Assembly: GCA_964496365.1 (NCBI GenBank)
Contig: CAZBZK010000001.1
Span: forward strand, 1-64,000
Direction: 5' to 3'
Length of the DNA: 64,000 nucleotides
From: AB-629-J13 sp964496365
Lineage (GTDB): Bacteria; Fidelibacterota; Marinisomatia; Marinisomatales; AB-629-J13
The notes under the pieces were generated by a model, which did no database searches, was not told where the DNA came from, and was given only the letters and a program-made list of their open reading frames with translations. The number at the start of each line of letters is the position of its first letter. The first letter of the stretch is position 1. Shown piece after piece: positions 1 to 8,630 of this stretch. The position numbers and the translations under genes were made by a program.

Positions 1-2107
1 CAACAGACATTAGTTTAATTAATATATTTAAGGATGGTCCAGATGTGTCTTTAAAGGGATCACCGACAGTATCTCCTACAACAGCTGCTTTATGGGCTTC
101 TGATCCTTTCCCTATGGTTTTTCCGTCAATTTCTATGTTTTCTTCAATCATCTTTTTTGCATTATCCCATGCACCTCCAGCATTAGATTGAAAAATCGCC
201 ATTAACACACCTGAAACGGTTACACCTGCCAATAATCCACCCAATGTTTCTGCATTGAATGTAAACCCCACAATAACCGGAGTTAAAATGGCTAGTAACC
301 CCGGAAAAACCATTTCTCTAATAGCTGATTGGGTGGAAATTTCAACACATTTTCCGTATTCAGCCTTGCCGTCAGCAGCATCAAATATCTTTTTGTCCTC
401 TTCTGTCCATTCATCATCGTCAGAATATTTATTCATGACCTGAAGTGCTGCTGAAAGTTCCGGGATGCTTTTAAATTGACGACGAACTTCTTCGATCATT
501 GCCATGGCCGCTCTTCCCACCGCTCCCATAGCCATAGATGAAAATAAAAACGGAAGCATACCCCCTACAAATAATCCTGCCATGACCATTGGATTCGATA
601 CATCAATAGATTTAATACCAGTTTGTACCATAAATGCAGCGAAAAGAGCCAAAGCAGTTAGGGCTGCAGATCCAATAGCAAATCCCTTTCCAATGGCGGC
701 TGTTGTATTTCCAACTGCATCCAACTTATCGGTACGATTTCTCACATCCGGAGGAAGATCTGCCATTTCTGCAATACCGCCGGCATTGTCCGAAATGGGT
801 CCATAGGCGTCCACTGCTAACTGTATTCCTGTGTTCGCAAGCATGCCTAAAGCCGCCATTGCGATTCCGTATAACCCTGCAAAATAGTGGGCTCCGATTA
901 TTCCTGCAGCGATGATGAAAATAGGTACAGCAGTAGATTGCATTCCTACACCCAACCCTGCTATAATATTTGTGGCAGGACCAGTCAGAGATTGGCGTGT
1001 TATTGATTTTGTTGGAGATGTATGCGTACCGGTATAATGCTCTGTGATCAACCCGATTCCCAATCCGGCAGCAAGCCCGATGGTCGTCGCCCAGAATACA
1101 CCCATGCTGGAATAGTCTGTACCATTCATAGTATAGGACAGAGGAAGGAGTTTTGTGATGAGAAAATACATAACCACAATCATTATCCCAGAGGATCCAA
1201 ACTCTCCTCTATTCAGTGCTTTTTGTGGATTTCCACCTTCTTTTACTGATACCATAAATGTTCCGATGATGGAAACGATAATTCCAGATGCTGCGATGAG
1301 TAATGGTAAGATTACAAAATTTAAATCGAATCCCCCTGCTACTAATATACTTGCCCCCAACACCATGGACCCAATAATAGATCCCACATAAGATTCAAAC
1401 AAATCTGCACCCATACCCGCTACATCTCCCACATTGTCTCCAACGTTATCAGCAATAGTTGCTGGATTTAATGGATGATCTTCAGGAATTCCTGCTTCGA
1501 CCTTGCCTACCAAATCCGCACCAACATCAGCAGCCTTGGTATAAATTCCTCCGCCAACCCGAGCAAAAAGCGCTATGGATGATGCTCCTAAAGAGAAACC
1601 GGAAATAACCGTAAGAATTACTGGATAATTACCGTCAAAATAAGACTGATAAAAAGCGAGTAACCCTCCCAAACCAATGACACCTAGTCCCACAACTGAA
1701 AGTCCCATCACCGACCCACCAGTAAAAGCAACGTTTAATGCTGGGGCAATTCCTGTTCTGGCGGCATGAGTCGTGCGATTGTTTGCCTTTGTGGCAACCC
1801 GCATGCCCAGAAACCCAGCTAATCCTGAAGCGAGTGCTCCGGTTATAAAAGACAAAGCGATTAGACTGCTTGAATCATCTTTACCAGCATTTGCAAATCC
1901 AAGTAAACAGGCGACAGCGATCACAAATACAATTAAGACTTGATATTCCGCTTTCAAAAATGCCATGGCACCTTCCGCAATGTTCGCCCCTATGGTTTTC
2001 ATTTTTTCCGTGCCTTCGTCTTGTTTACTAATCCATTGGGTTTTCCAAACAGAATAGAGAATTGCCAAAATTCCAGACGTTAAAATCAAAAAATTATAAT
2101 TATTCAT
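1..2107 (-). CDS. hppA: Membrane-bound pyrophosphatase, K+-dependent Na+-pumping type (C-terminus cut by window edge)
   Basis: Hydrolyses cytosolic pyrophosphate and uses the energy to pump cations across the inner membrane. 702 codons are open from an ATG directly after the pth stop; the last visible residues (GPSLNILIKLMSV) are near the usual C-terminus, so only a few residues are missing. The protein is a chain of hydrophobic helices. The pyrophosphate/Mg site is seen as DVGADLVGKVE followed by NPATIADNVGDNVGD (about residues 190-225). Near residue 465 the motif is GNTTAA; alanine here (lysine in K+-independent enzymes) marks K+ dependence. ADLFESY near residue 237 carries the glutamate typical of Na+ pumps. 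Last gene of the prs-rplY-pth-hppA run. Family certain; ion specificity is inferred from these residues. Confidence 0.95.
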   Translation of the reverse strand, partial: MNNYNFLILTSGILAILYSVWKTQWISKQDEGTEKMKTIGANIAEGAMAFLKAEYQVLIVFVIAVACLLGFANAGKDDSSSLIALSFITGALASGLAGFLGMRVATKANNRTTHAARTGIAPALNVAFTGGSVMGLSVVGLGVIGLGGLLAFYQSYFDGNYPVILTVISGFSLGASSIALFARVGGGIYTKAADVGADLVGKVEAGIPEDHPLNPATIADNVGDNVGDVAGMGADLFESYVGSIIGSMVLGASILVAGGFDLNFVILPLLIAASGIIVSIIGTFMVSVKEGGNPQKALNRGEFGSSGIMIVVMYFLITKLLPLSYTMNGTDYSSMGVFWATTIGLAAGLGIGLITEHYTGTHTSPTKSITRQSLTGPATNIIAGLGVGMQSTAVPIFIIAAGIIGAHYFAGLYGIAMAALGMLANTGIQLAVDAYGPISDNAGGIAEMADLPPDVRNRTDKLDAVGNTTAAIGKGFAIGSAALTALALFAAFMVQTGIKSIDVSNPMVMAGLFVGGMLPFLFSSMAMGAVGRAAMAMIEEVRRQFKSIPELSAALQVMNKYSDDDEWTEEDKKIFDAADGKAEYGKCVEISTQSAIREMVFPGLLAILTPVIVGFTFNAETLGGLLAGVTVSGVLMAIFQSNAGGAWDNAKKMIEENIEIDGKTIGKGSEAHKAAVVGDTVGDPFKDTSGPSLNILIKLMSV

Positions 2108-2674
2108 TTATTCTTTTCCTTTTGAATTGAATTGATTCATAGTTTTTTCCAGCCCGCAAAACAGCATGGATTCTACCGCATCGGCAGCAGTCTGTATCAT
2201 TCCATCTGCAATGGGCTGGTCTTGTTTTCTAAACGGTTTTAAAACATAGAGCTCAGCCGGGCGTTGGTGGTCATCTGCAGCTACACCTAATCTGTGTCTC
2301 GGTATGTGGGTGGTTCCATTATGATAAATCACAGATTCCATTCCCCGATGACATCCATCTCCGCCCTTTGGTCGGATTCTAATTTTTCCCAAGGGTAAAT
2401 CTACATCATCCAAAACAATGCACATGTCTTGAGGCGTTATATTCCAATGCGTAGAGACTGATTTCACTGCTATACCGCTCTTGTTCATTCCGGTAGTTGG
2501 TTTGACCAATAATGCTTTTCCGTTTTGTTTTTGGGAAAAGACAAAATCACCTTTCCCGGGCTTAAAACTAAGTTTCCACCGTCGTGCCAATTCATCCACT
2601 ACCCAAAAACCTGCATTATGTTTTGTGTTTGCATATCTGTCTCCCGGATTACCAAGCCCAATAAAGACAATCAT
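2108..2674 (-). CDS. pth: Peptidyl-tRNA hydrolase
   Basis: Releases tRNA from peptidyl-tRNA that drops off ribosomes. The 188-residue length is normal. N-terminal FIGLGNPGDRY, then KHNAGF with the catalytic His (residue 20), MNKSG and LDDVDLP with the conserved Asn and Asp are all present. The later conserved segment, usually GGxGGHNGL, reads GGDGCHRGM, so the Asn next to the conserved His is Arg; the following strand (RHRLGVAADD) also departs from the usual RLRIGIG. Reading frame is intact. It lies 2 bases after rplY and its stop touches the hppA start, so it is likely cotranscribed with prs, rplY and hppA. Confidence 0.93.
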   Translation of the reverse strand: MIVFIGLGNPGDRYANTKHNAGFWVVDELARRWKLSFKPGKGDFVFSQKQNGKALLVKPTTGMNKSGIAVKSVSTHWNITPQDMCIVLDDVDLPLGKIRIRPKGGDGCHRGMESVIYHNGTTHIPRHRLGVAADDHQRPAELYVLKPFRKQDQPIADGMIQTAADAVESMLFCGLEKTMNQFNSKGKE

Positions 2675-2676
2675 GA

Positions 2677-3327
2677 TTATTCAGATGCTTCCTCAGTAGA
2701 TTCTCCTTCGCCTTCTTCAGGCTCTTCGCCTTCTTCCGTGTCAATATCTTCTTCAGGTACTTCTTCTTCCACCTCTTCTTTCGGCAATTGGCAACTGACT
2801 ACTGTGGTGTCACCGCCGGTTATAATTTCTAATTCCTCAGGAACCTCAATGTCTTCCACATTTAAATTTGCGTGAAGCTCAAGTTCCGAGACATCAATTG
2901 TAACGTGTTCAGGGACATCACTGGGAAGACAGCTAATATCAATTGCGGTTAAGTTCTGCATCATGACACCACCTTCTTTTACTCCCGCTGGTGTCCCTTC
3001 TAATACCAATTGAACAGAAATGGTCATTTTTTCGTCTCTTCGGACTCGCATCAAATCGATATGAATAATATCATCAGTTACTGGATGATATTGAATATCT
3101 TTTACCATCACATATTGATTACTTCCTTTTAGGTCCACCTCAAAAATTCGATGTCCGGCTCTCATGGATTTTAGAAAATTATTTTTCTTAACTGTCAAGT
3201 TCAGGTTATCCTCGCCCTTATAATAATAATTTGCAGGAATCAATCCTTCTCTCCTTAACCGTCTGGAGGTGCGTCCCTTTGTTTTGGATCTCTCTGCTAT
3301 ATCTAAATGTTCATATTGTTGTGCCAT
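2677..3327 (-). CDS. rplY: Ribosomal protein bL25, long CTC form
   Basis: Binds 5S rRNA in the large ribosomal subunit. The N-terminal RNA-binding domain (about residues 1-95, with SKTKGRTSRRLRREGLIPANYY) is followed by the TL5/CTC beta domain (about 100-185) containing GTPAGVKEGGVM. The last 30 residues are an unusually acidic tail of Glu, Asp and Ser. 216 residues fits the long CTC version, not the 94-residue E. coli form. The usual partner pth follows directly, and prs precedes by 14 bases. Confidence 0.95.
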   Translation of the reverse strand: MAQQYEHLDIAERSKTKGRTSRRLRREGLIPANYYYKGEDNLNLTVKKNNFLKSMRAGHRIFEVDLKGSNQYVMVKDIQYHPVTDDIIHIDLMRVRRDEKMTISVQLVLEGTPAGVKEGGVMMQNLTAIDISCLPSDVPEHVTIDVSELELHANLNVEDIEVPEELEIITGGDTTVVSCQLPKEEVEEEVPEEDIDTEEGEEPEEGEGESTEEASE

Positions 3328-3341
3328 GGTTATTTCTCCAT

Positions 3342-4295
3342 TTAAAAATCGAAAAGCGCACTGACAGATTCTCCTTTATGAATCCGGCTGATTGCCTCTC
3401 CAAAAATATCTGCTACTGATACTACATCCATATTGTTCATTTTTTTCTCTTTGGGAATGTGAATGGTATCGGTAAACAAAATTTGCTTAATGTCTGATGC
3501 TTTAATTAAATCGATACAAGGATTTGATAAAACGGCATGTGTTGCTACGGCAGAAACGGACTTTGCTCCATGATTATATGCTGCCTCTGCTGCGTTTACC
3601 GTTGTCCCGGCTGTATCTATCATATCATCTATAATCAGAACATCTTTTCCTTTCAAGTTTCCTATCAAATGCATCACCTCTGCTTTGTTGGGTGAATAGC
3701 GTCGTTTATCTATCAAAGCGAAGTGCATTCCCAGTCTTTTTGCGTAGGCTTGACTGATAGGAACGGATCCTACATCCGGAGACAAAACTACTGTATTTTC
3801 CGGTGTTTGGAATTTTTTTTGAATTTCTTTTAGTAATACAATTCTACTGTAAAGATGATCAAAAGGAATTGATGCAAACCCTTGAATTTGGGTGGAATGT
3901 AAATCCATACTAATTAATCGATTTGCACCGGTTGCTGTGAACATATCTACCATTACCCGTGATGAAATAGGGACTCGGGGGGTATCTTTTCTATCTTGCC
4001 TTGCATATCCAAAATAAGGAATAACGGCCGTAACCCGATTGGCTGAAGCCCGGACAGCGGCATCAATCATCAGAATCAATTCCATGATGTTTTCAGCCGG
4101 ACTGCAGGTAGATTGAATGATGAACACATCTTTTCCTCTTATGTTTTCCTGATATTTTATCCATAATTCGCCATCGGAAAAACTACGAATGGTTATGTCA
4201 CCTAAGGGTGACCCCAAATAATCAGCAATCTTTTTTGCCAGTTGAGGGTTGCTCCTACCGGAAAATATTTTTAACTCTTTATTTTGTTTTGTCAT
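3342..4295 (-). CDS. prs: Ribose-phosphate pyrophosphokinase
   Basis: Makes PRPP from ribose-5-phosphate and ATP for nucleotide, His, Trp and NAD synthesis. 317 residues, the standard length. Visible motifs: FSGRSNPQLAKKIADYLG at the N-terminus, FSDGELWIKYQENIRGKD, the catalytic flexible-loop region YARQDRK near residue 100, and the PRPP-binding loop VLIIDDMIDTAGT near residue 217. Precedes rplY and follows tRNA-Gln on the same strand. Confidence 0.97.
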   Translation of the reverse strand: MTKQNKELKIFSGRSNPQLAKKIADYLGSPLGDITIRSFSDGELWIKYQENIRGKDVFIIQSTCSPAENIMELILMIDAAVRASANRVTAVIPYFGYARQDRKDTPRVPISSRVMVDMFTATGANRLISMDLHSTQIQGFASIPFDHLYSRIVLLKEIQKKFQTPENTVVLSPDVGSVPISQAYAKRLGMHFALIDKRRYSPNKAEVMHLIGNLKGKDVLIIDDMIDTAGTTVNAAEAAYNHGAKSVSAVATHAVLSNPCIDLIKASDIKQILFTDTIHIPKEKKMNNMDVVSVADIFGEAISRIHKGESVSALFDF

Positions 4296-4335
4296 TCAAT
4301 GGTTTTCTAAATCAAAAACAGTTTGAAAATTTGTG

Positions 4336-4406
4336 CTGGGGCGCAGGGATTCGAACCCCAACTGCCTGGACCAAAACCAGGTGTACTGCCATTATACTAC
4401 GCCCCA
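4336..4406 (-). tRNA. tRNA-Gln (anticodon UUG)
   Basis: Read on the minus strand the 71 bases fold as a cloverleaf: acceptor arms TGGGGCG / CGCCCCA, a D arm GTAT/GTAC, an anticodon stem CCTGG/CCAGG around the loop TTTTGGT (anticodon TTG), and a T loop TTCGAAT. The discriminator base is G and CCA is not encoded. It sits in the 146-base gap between ispE and prs and may be processed from a common transcript. Confidence 0.95.
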
Positions 4407-4441
4407 AAAAATTAGCACATAATTTTTACAGCATAAAAAGT

Positions 4442-5284
4442 TCAGGTTGATGATGGTATCGGGTTGGCTATAATGGTTTGATAGGATGATTTAAAATGCA
4501 ACTCTGCAGATTTTATCAGAGTGTCGTCATTAAAAATTCCATACACAGTCGAGCCACTTCCCGACAAACCAGCAAAAATTGCACCTAAATCAATTAAGGT
4601 GGTTTTTATCCTGCCGATTTCCGGATATGCTGGGAAAATTAATTTTTCAAAATCATTTTTAAATATCGTTTCAGGAAAATAATTATCCTGAAAAAAGCCG
4701 ACGAAGTTAGGAGATTCAGTTATATTATCCAACTTGTTTTTTATCATACTGTACGCCCAGCTTGTTGAAATGTGAATTTCAGGAATCACCAACAAAACAG
4801 CTCCCTTAATTCCCTGGGAAAGTACTGTCAAAATATCCCCAATTCCCTCTCCCTTTTGTGTCCCACCCTGAATAAAAAAAGGGACATCTGCACCTATTTT
4901 TGATGCGATGTCCTCCATGTCGTTTGTGGACAAATTTAATTCAAATAATGTATTTAATCCCTTTATCATTCCGCCGGCATTCGAAGAGCCTCCGCCTAAT
5001 CCCGCTCCAGATGGAATTTGTTTTTTGAGAGTTATTTTCACTCCCTCAACTTGTGGAAACAAGGTTTTCATTTTCATCCATGCCTGAACACATAAATTTG
5101 ATTCATCATTTTTTAACCAATTTACATTGGAAGAAAACTGACACCCTTTTTTTACCCGCTCTATTGCTAACTCATCACCAAAGTCTAATTCTTGAAATAC
5201 AGTTGAAATACCATGATATCCATCCTTTCTTCGGTTCAATATTTTGAGGCAAATATTTATTTTTGCCCCGGTGAATAATTTCAA
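4442..5284 (-). CDS. ispE: 4-diphosphocytidyl-2-C-methyl-D-erythritol kinase
   Basis: ATP-dependent kinase of the MEP isoprenoid pathway. N-terminal GAKINICLKIL and the GHMP-kinase glycine loop PSGAGLGGGSSNAGG are clear; a later GLSGSGSTVYG matches the third GHMP motif. The frame stays open upstream to 5332, but that would overlap ispF by 52 bases. I prefer TTG at 5284, which overlaps the ispF stop (TTGA) and gives the family's usual short N-terminus (280 residues). Third gene of ispD-ispF-ispE. Confidence 0.93.
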   Translation of the reverse strand: MKLFTGAKINICLKILNRRKDGYHGISTVFQELDFGDELAIERVKKGCQFSSNVNWLKNDESNLCVQAWMKMKTLFPQVEGVKITLKKQIPSGAGLGGGSSNAGGMIKGLNTLFELNLSTNDMEDIASKIGADVPFFIQGGTQKGEGIGDILTVLSQGIKGAVLLVIPEIHISTSWAYSMIKNKLDNITESPNFVGFFQDNYFPETIFKNDFEKLIFPAYPEIGRIKTTLIDLGAIFAGLSGSGSTVYGIFNDDTLIKSAELHFKSSYQTIIANPIPSST

Positions 5285-5766
5285 ATGGGTTGTGTACGCT
5301 TTTTTAATAAGGCTATGGATTGACAAGCCCAACCTTTTTCACTCCCTATGAATCCTAAATGGTCGGTCGTTGTGGCTTTGACAGATATTTTGTTTTTTGG
5401 TAGGGATAATATATTAGCAAGTTTTCTTCTGATTTTTGGAATATATTGACTGATTTTTGGATTCTGTAAAATCACGATACTATCGATATTTTCGATCTCC
5501 CAACCTTCTTCTTTTAATTTTATGGCGACGTGTCCCAAAAATAATTTACTGGGTGCATTTTTCCATTGTTGGTCTGAGCTGGGAAAAAAATGACCAATGT
5601 CACCCAATCCTGCCGCTCCCAAAAGTGCATCGACTATGGCATGAATTAATGCATCACCATCTGAATGCCCTTCAGACTGACAAGTAGCAGGGATAATTAC
5701 ACCACCCATTATCAGGCCATTTCCGGGTTTTAGACGATGAACATCAACTCCAATTCCGGTTCGCAT
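5281..5766 (-). CDS. ispF: 2-C-methyl-D-erythritol 2,4-cyclodiphosphate synthase
   Basis: Cyclises CDP-ME-2-phosphate to MEcPP with release of CMP. The zinc-binding DVH motif is in the first ten residues, followed by SDGDALIHAIVDALLGA and GDIGHFFPSSD, and by KATTTDHLGFIGSEKG near the C-terminus. With ATG at 5766 the protein begins MRTGIGVDVH, placing the metal ligands at 8 and 10 as in the E. coli enzyme. A TTG at 5790, overlapping the ispD stop, is the alternative start (169 residues). Confidence 0.94.
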   Translation of the reverse strand: MRTGIGVDVHRLKPGNGLIMGGVIIPATCQSEGHSDGDALIHAIVDALLGAAGLGDIGHFFPSSDQQWKNAPSKLFLGHVAIKLKEEGWEIENIDSIVILQNPKISQYIPKIRRKLANILSLPKNKISVKATTTDHLGFIGSEKGWACQSIALLKKRTQPI

Positions 5767-5786
5767 TTGGGGATAGCTCTCTAAAC

Positions 5787-6476
5787 TCAAGATTGTATTG
5801 GTCTGTTTTTTACTATGGACTCAGCGTGAAGCCAGTCTTCCTGTTCTGTAATTTTAAAATTTTTTCTGCTACCTTCTACGATGGCAATAGAGCAACCTGT
5901 TTTTTCCAATATGCTTGATTCATCCGTAAATTTTAATTGATTTTTCATCGCCCAATTTAAGGCATGTTTTAATTTGTTTTTTCTAAAGGTTTGAGGTGTT
6001 TGAACCAACCAAATTTTGTCTCTATCTATGGTTTTTTCCACAAATTCATCTTTTGAATATTTTATAGTATCTGTTGCCTTAACAGCTGCGATAGCACCAT
6101 CAAATTTTTGGCAAGCATCAATGGTTGAATTAATAAGATCAGGGGTAACAAAAGGACGAGCTCCATCGTGAATGCAAATGGTGTCGCACTGTTCTGAAAC
6201 CGCCTTTAATCCCTTGTTTACTGACTCTTGTCTATAATTTCCCCCTGCAATGATTTTAACTTGTTTTTTTTTTAACGATTCTGAAGAAATGCGTTTTTCA
6301 ATTTCCACCACGTTTTCTTCTGGAACGACAAGGATGATTTCTTGGATACGCTGAACATGATAAAACACTCTCAGTGCGTAAAAAAAAAGTGGTGTCCCAT
6401 TTAGGGATTTAAGTTGTTTTATTTCACCAAATCGTTTTCCAATTCCAGCTGCGGGAATAATTGCCGCTACAGGCAT
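5787..6476 (-). CDS. ispD: 2-C-methyl-D-erythritol 4-phosphate cytidylyltransferase
   Basis: Adds CMP to MEP in the isoprenoid pathway. The N-terminal nucleotide-binding motif AAGIGKRFG (residues 9-17) with its conserved Arg and Lys, the central CIHDGARPFV, and KATDTIKY are all typical. 229 residues is normal. Starts the ispD-ispF-ispE run, only a few bases downstream of queA, so ruvB-queA-ispDFE may be one transcript. Confidence 0.95.
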   Translation of the reverse strand: MPVAAIIPAAGIGKRFGEIKQLKSLNGTPLFFYALRVFYHVQRIQEIILVVPEENVVEIEKRISSESLKKKQVKIIAGGNYRQESVNKGLKAVSEQCDTICIHDGARPFVTPDLINSTIDACQKFDGAIAAVKATDTIKYSKDEFVEKTIDRDKIWLVQTPQTFRKNKLKHALNWAMKNQLKFTDESSILEKTGCSIAIVEGSRKNFKITEQEDWLHAESIVKNRPIQS

Positions 6477-6483
6477 GAAAAAA

Positions 6484-7533
6484 TTAAATAACTAACATTG
6501 CATCGCCATAGCTCAAAAATTTATAATCCCTTTTTTTGGCTTCACGATATGCCTTTTTTATTAAATCTACATCAGCAAAAGACGAAACCATCATGATAAG
6601 TGTACTCTTTGGCATGTGAAGATTGGTAATGATACCATCTACCATTCTGAATTTATAGGGTGGATAAATAAATTTATCTGTCCAGCCCCGTTTGGGTGTT
6701 ACTTGAAATCCTGAAACTGCCACCGTTTCGAGAGCTCGAACACAAGACGTTCCCACCGCAAACACCTTTCTCCGTTTCTTTTTAGTCTCGTTGATAGCCA
6801 TGGCTGTTTTGGGTGAAACTTCAAAATATTCTGAGTCCATTTGATGGCGATTTAAGTCTTCTACTTGTATGTGTCGAAACGTCCCCAGACCAATATGAAG
6901 GGTTACAAAATTATAATGAATCCCTTTTCTTTCTAATTTACTTAAAAGAGATTTTGTGAAATGAAGTCCTGCTGTGGGTGCTGCAATTGCTCCTCTCTCA
7001 TCAGCGAACACCGTTTGATATCGGATTTTATCTCTAGCTTCAGCCGGTCGTGTAATGTAAGGTGGTAATGGAGAGTTTCCAATCCGTTCAATCACATCAT
7101 AAATGGGTTCGTTCCCGTGTTCAAATCGGATGACTCTGCCCCCAGAAATAGTGTTGTCAATTACATCACAATAAATTTTCGAGGTGAACATAAGCTTATT
7201 ACCTATTCTCACTTTTCTGGCGGGACGAACCATTGCTTCCCAAAGGTTGTTTTCTAATTCCCTTAATAGGAAAACTTCTACCCGTGCATCGGTTTTATCC
7301 TTTGTAGCAAATAGCCGAGCAGGAAATACTTTGGTGTTATTCATTAATATCAAATCATTTTTACGCATATAGTCAGAAATATTGTAAAATAATTTATGTT
7401 CAATTTTCCCAGTATCTTTATGTACAACACAAAGTTTAGATAAGTCTCTTCTTTTTGTTGGATATTGAGCAATGAATTTCTTCGGTAATGGATAATCAAA
7501 ATCACTCAGTTTATATTTTCTTTTTTCAATCAT
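6484..7533 (-). CDS. queA: S-adenosylmethionine:tRNA ribosyltransferase-isomerase
   Basis: Transfers and rearranges the ribosyl group of SAM onto preQ1-tRNA to give epoxyqueuosine. N-terminal SDFDYPLPKKFIAQYP, then RPARKVRIG, AAPTAGLHFT and the LHIGLGTFRHI segment are diagnostic; ITNLHMPKSTLIMMVSSFA is near the C-terminus. The ATG at 7533 overlaps the ruvB stop (TGATG), so translation is probably coupled; an in-frame TTG lies one codon upstream. Confidence 0.96.
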   Translation of the reverse strand: MIEKRKYKLSDFDYPLPKKFIAQYPTKRRDLSKLCVVHKDTGKIEHKLFYNISDYMRKNDLILMNNTKVFPARLFATKDKTDARVEVFLLRELENNLWEAMVRPARKVRIGNKLMFTSKIYCDVIDNTISGGRVIRFEHGNEPIYDVIERIGNSPLPPYITRPAEARDKIRYQTVFADERGAIAAPTAGLHFTKSLLSKLERKGIHYNFVTLHIGLGTFRHIQVEDLNRHQMDSEYFEVSPKTAMAINETKKKRRKVFAVGTSCVRALETVAVSGFQVTPKRGWTDKFIYPPYKFRMVDGIITNLHMPKSTLIMMVSSFADVDLIKKAYREAKKRDYKFLSYGDAMLVI

Positions 7534-8549
7534 CAAAAAAGTCCTTTTTGAATATTATGTTTACGTCCTAAAAGGTTGAATGCTTTTTCTTGAGCAATTC
7601 TTCCTCGACTTGTTCGTTGTATAAATCCTTCTTTAATTAGGTAAGGCTCATAGACATCCTCAACGGTAGAAGTATCTTCGCTTACTGCAACAGCCAGAGA
7701 TCCAACTCCTACAGGTCCACCATCAAATTTATCCACTAATGCCTCTAAAATTCTCCTGTCCATATCGTCCAAACCGGTTTCATCAATTCCCATCCCTTCC
7801 AGTGATAATTTCGCAACTTTTTCTGTGATAATTCCATCCGCTTTTACTTCGGCAAAATCTCTGGTTCTGCGGAGGATTCGATTTGCAATCCGGGGGGTGC
7901 CTCTGGATCTACGAGCAAGTTCCATGGCACCAGCATCATCAATTTCTACTTCTAAAATTTCAGCTGACCGATTTAAAATATGAAAAAGTTCTTCCGGTGA
8001 ATAATAATCTACTCTTAGAACGACTCCAAACCTGTCCCTTAGGGGGGACGTAAGGTTTCCCAATCGTGTAGTGGCTCCAGTCAAAGTAAACTGTTCAATG
8101 TTTAGCTGAACACTTCTCGCATTAGGTCCTTTATCAATCATAATATCAATTGTATAATCTTCCATGGCGGAATATAGATATTCTTCTACCACGCTATTTA
8201 GCCGATGGATTTCATCAATAAAAAACACATCTCTCTTTTGAAGATTGGTGAGCATTCCTGCTAAATCACCTGCTCTGTCAATAACCGGTCCAGATGTGGG
8301 TTTTATATTCACATTTAATTCTTTAGATATAATATTTGCCAGCGTTGTTTTTCCTAATCCTGGGGGACCAAATAACAGAACGTGGTCTAAGGCTTCCCCT
8401 CTTTTGTTTGCAGCTTCGATATACAATTTTAAACTTTCTATGTTGTCTTTTTGTCCGATAAATTCATCAAAATGAGAAGGTCTTAATGATTTTTCAACGA
8501 TAACGTCTTCTTCCAAAATAGCTGGGTCTGTAAGAGGTATTTCAGTCAT
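7533..8549 (-). CDS. ruvB: Holliday junction branch-migration ATPase RuvB
   Basis: Hexameric AAA+ motor that works with RuvA to move Holliday junctions. Walker A GPPGLGKTT at 61-69, Walker B DEIH at 112-115, sensor 1 GATTR at 158-162 and the arginine-finger region SPLRDRFG follow in the expected order; a winged-helix domain ends the protein (VYEPYLIKEGFIQRTSRGR). 338 residues is standard. ruvA and ruvC are not in the window. Confidence 0.97.
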   Translation of the reverse strand: MTEIPLTDPAILEEDVIVEKSLRPSHFDEFIGQKDNIESLKLYIEAANKRGEALDHVLLFGPPGLGKTTLANIISKELNVNIKPTSGPVIDRAGDLAGMLTNLQKRDVFFIDEIHRLNSVVEEYLYSAMEDYTIDIMIDKGPNARSVQLNIEQFTLTGATTRLGNLTSPLRDRFGVVLRVDYYSPEELFHILNRSAEILEVEIDDAGAMELARRSRGTPRIANRILRRTRDFAEVKADGIITEKVAKLSLEGMGIDETGLDDMDRRILEALVDKFDGGPVGVGSLAVAVSEDTSTVEDVYEPYLIKEGFIQRTSRGRIAQEKAFNLLGRKHNIQKGLF

Positions 8550-8630
8550 AGAGGTTGTATATAGAATAAATTAAACATATTTTAGAGTGCTGAAAGTACA
8601 CATATGATAAAGGTTTTTCAAGTATGGATT

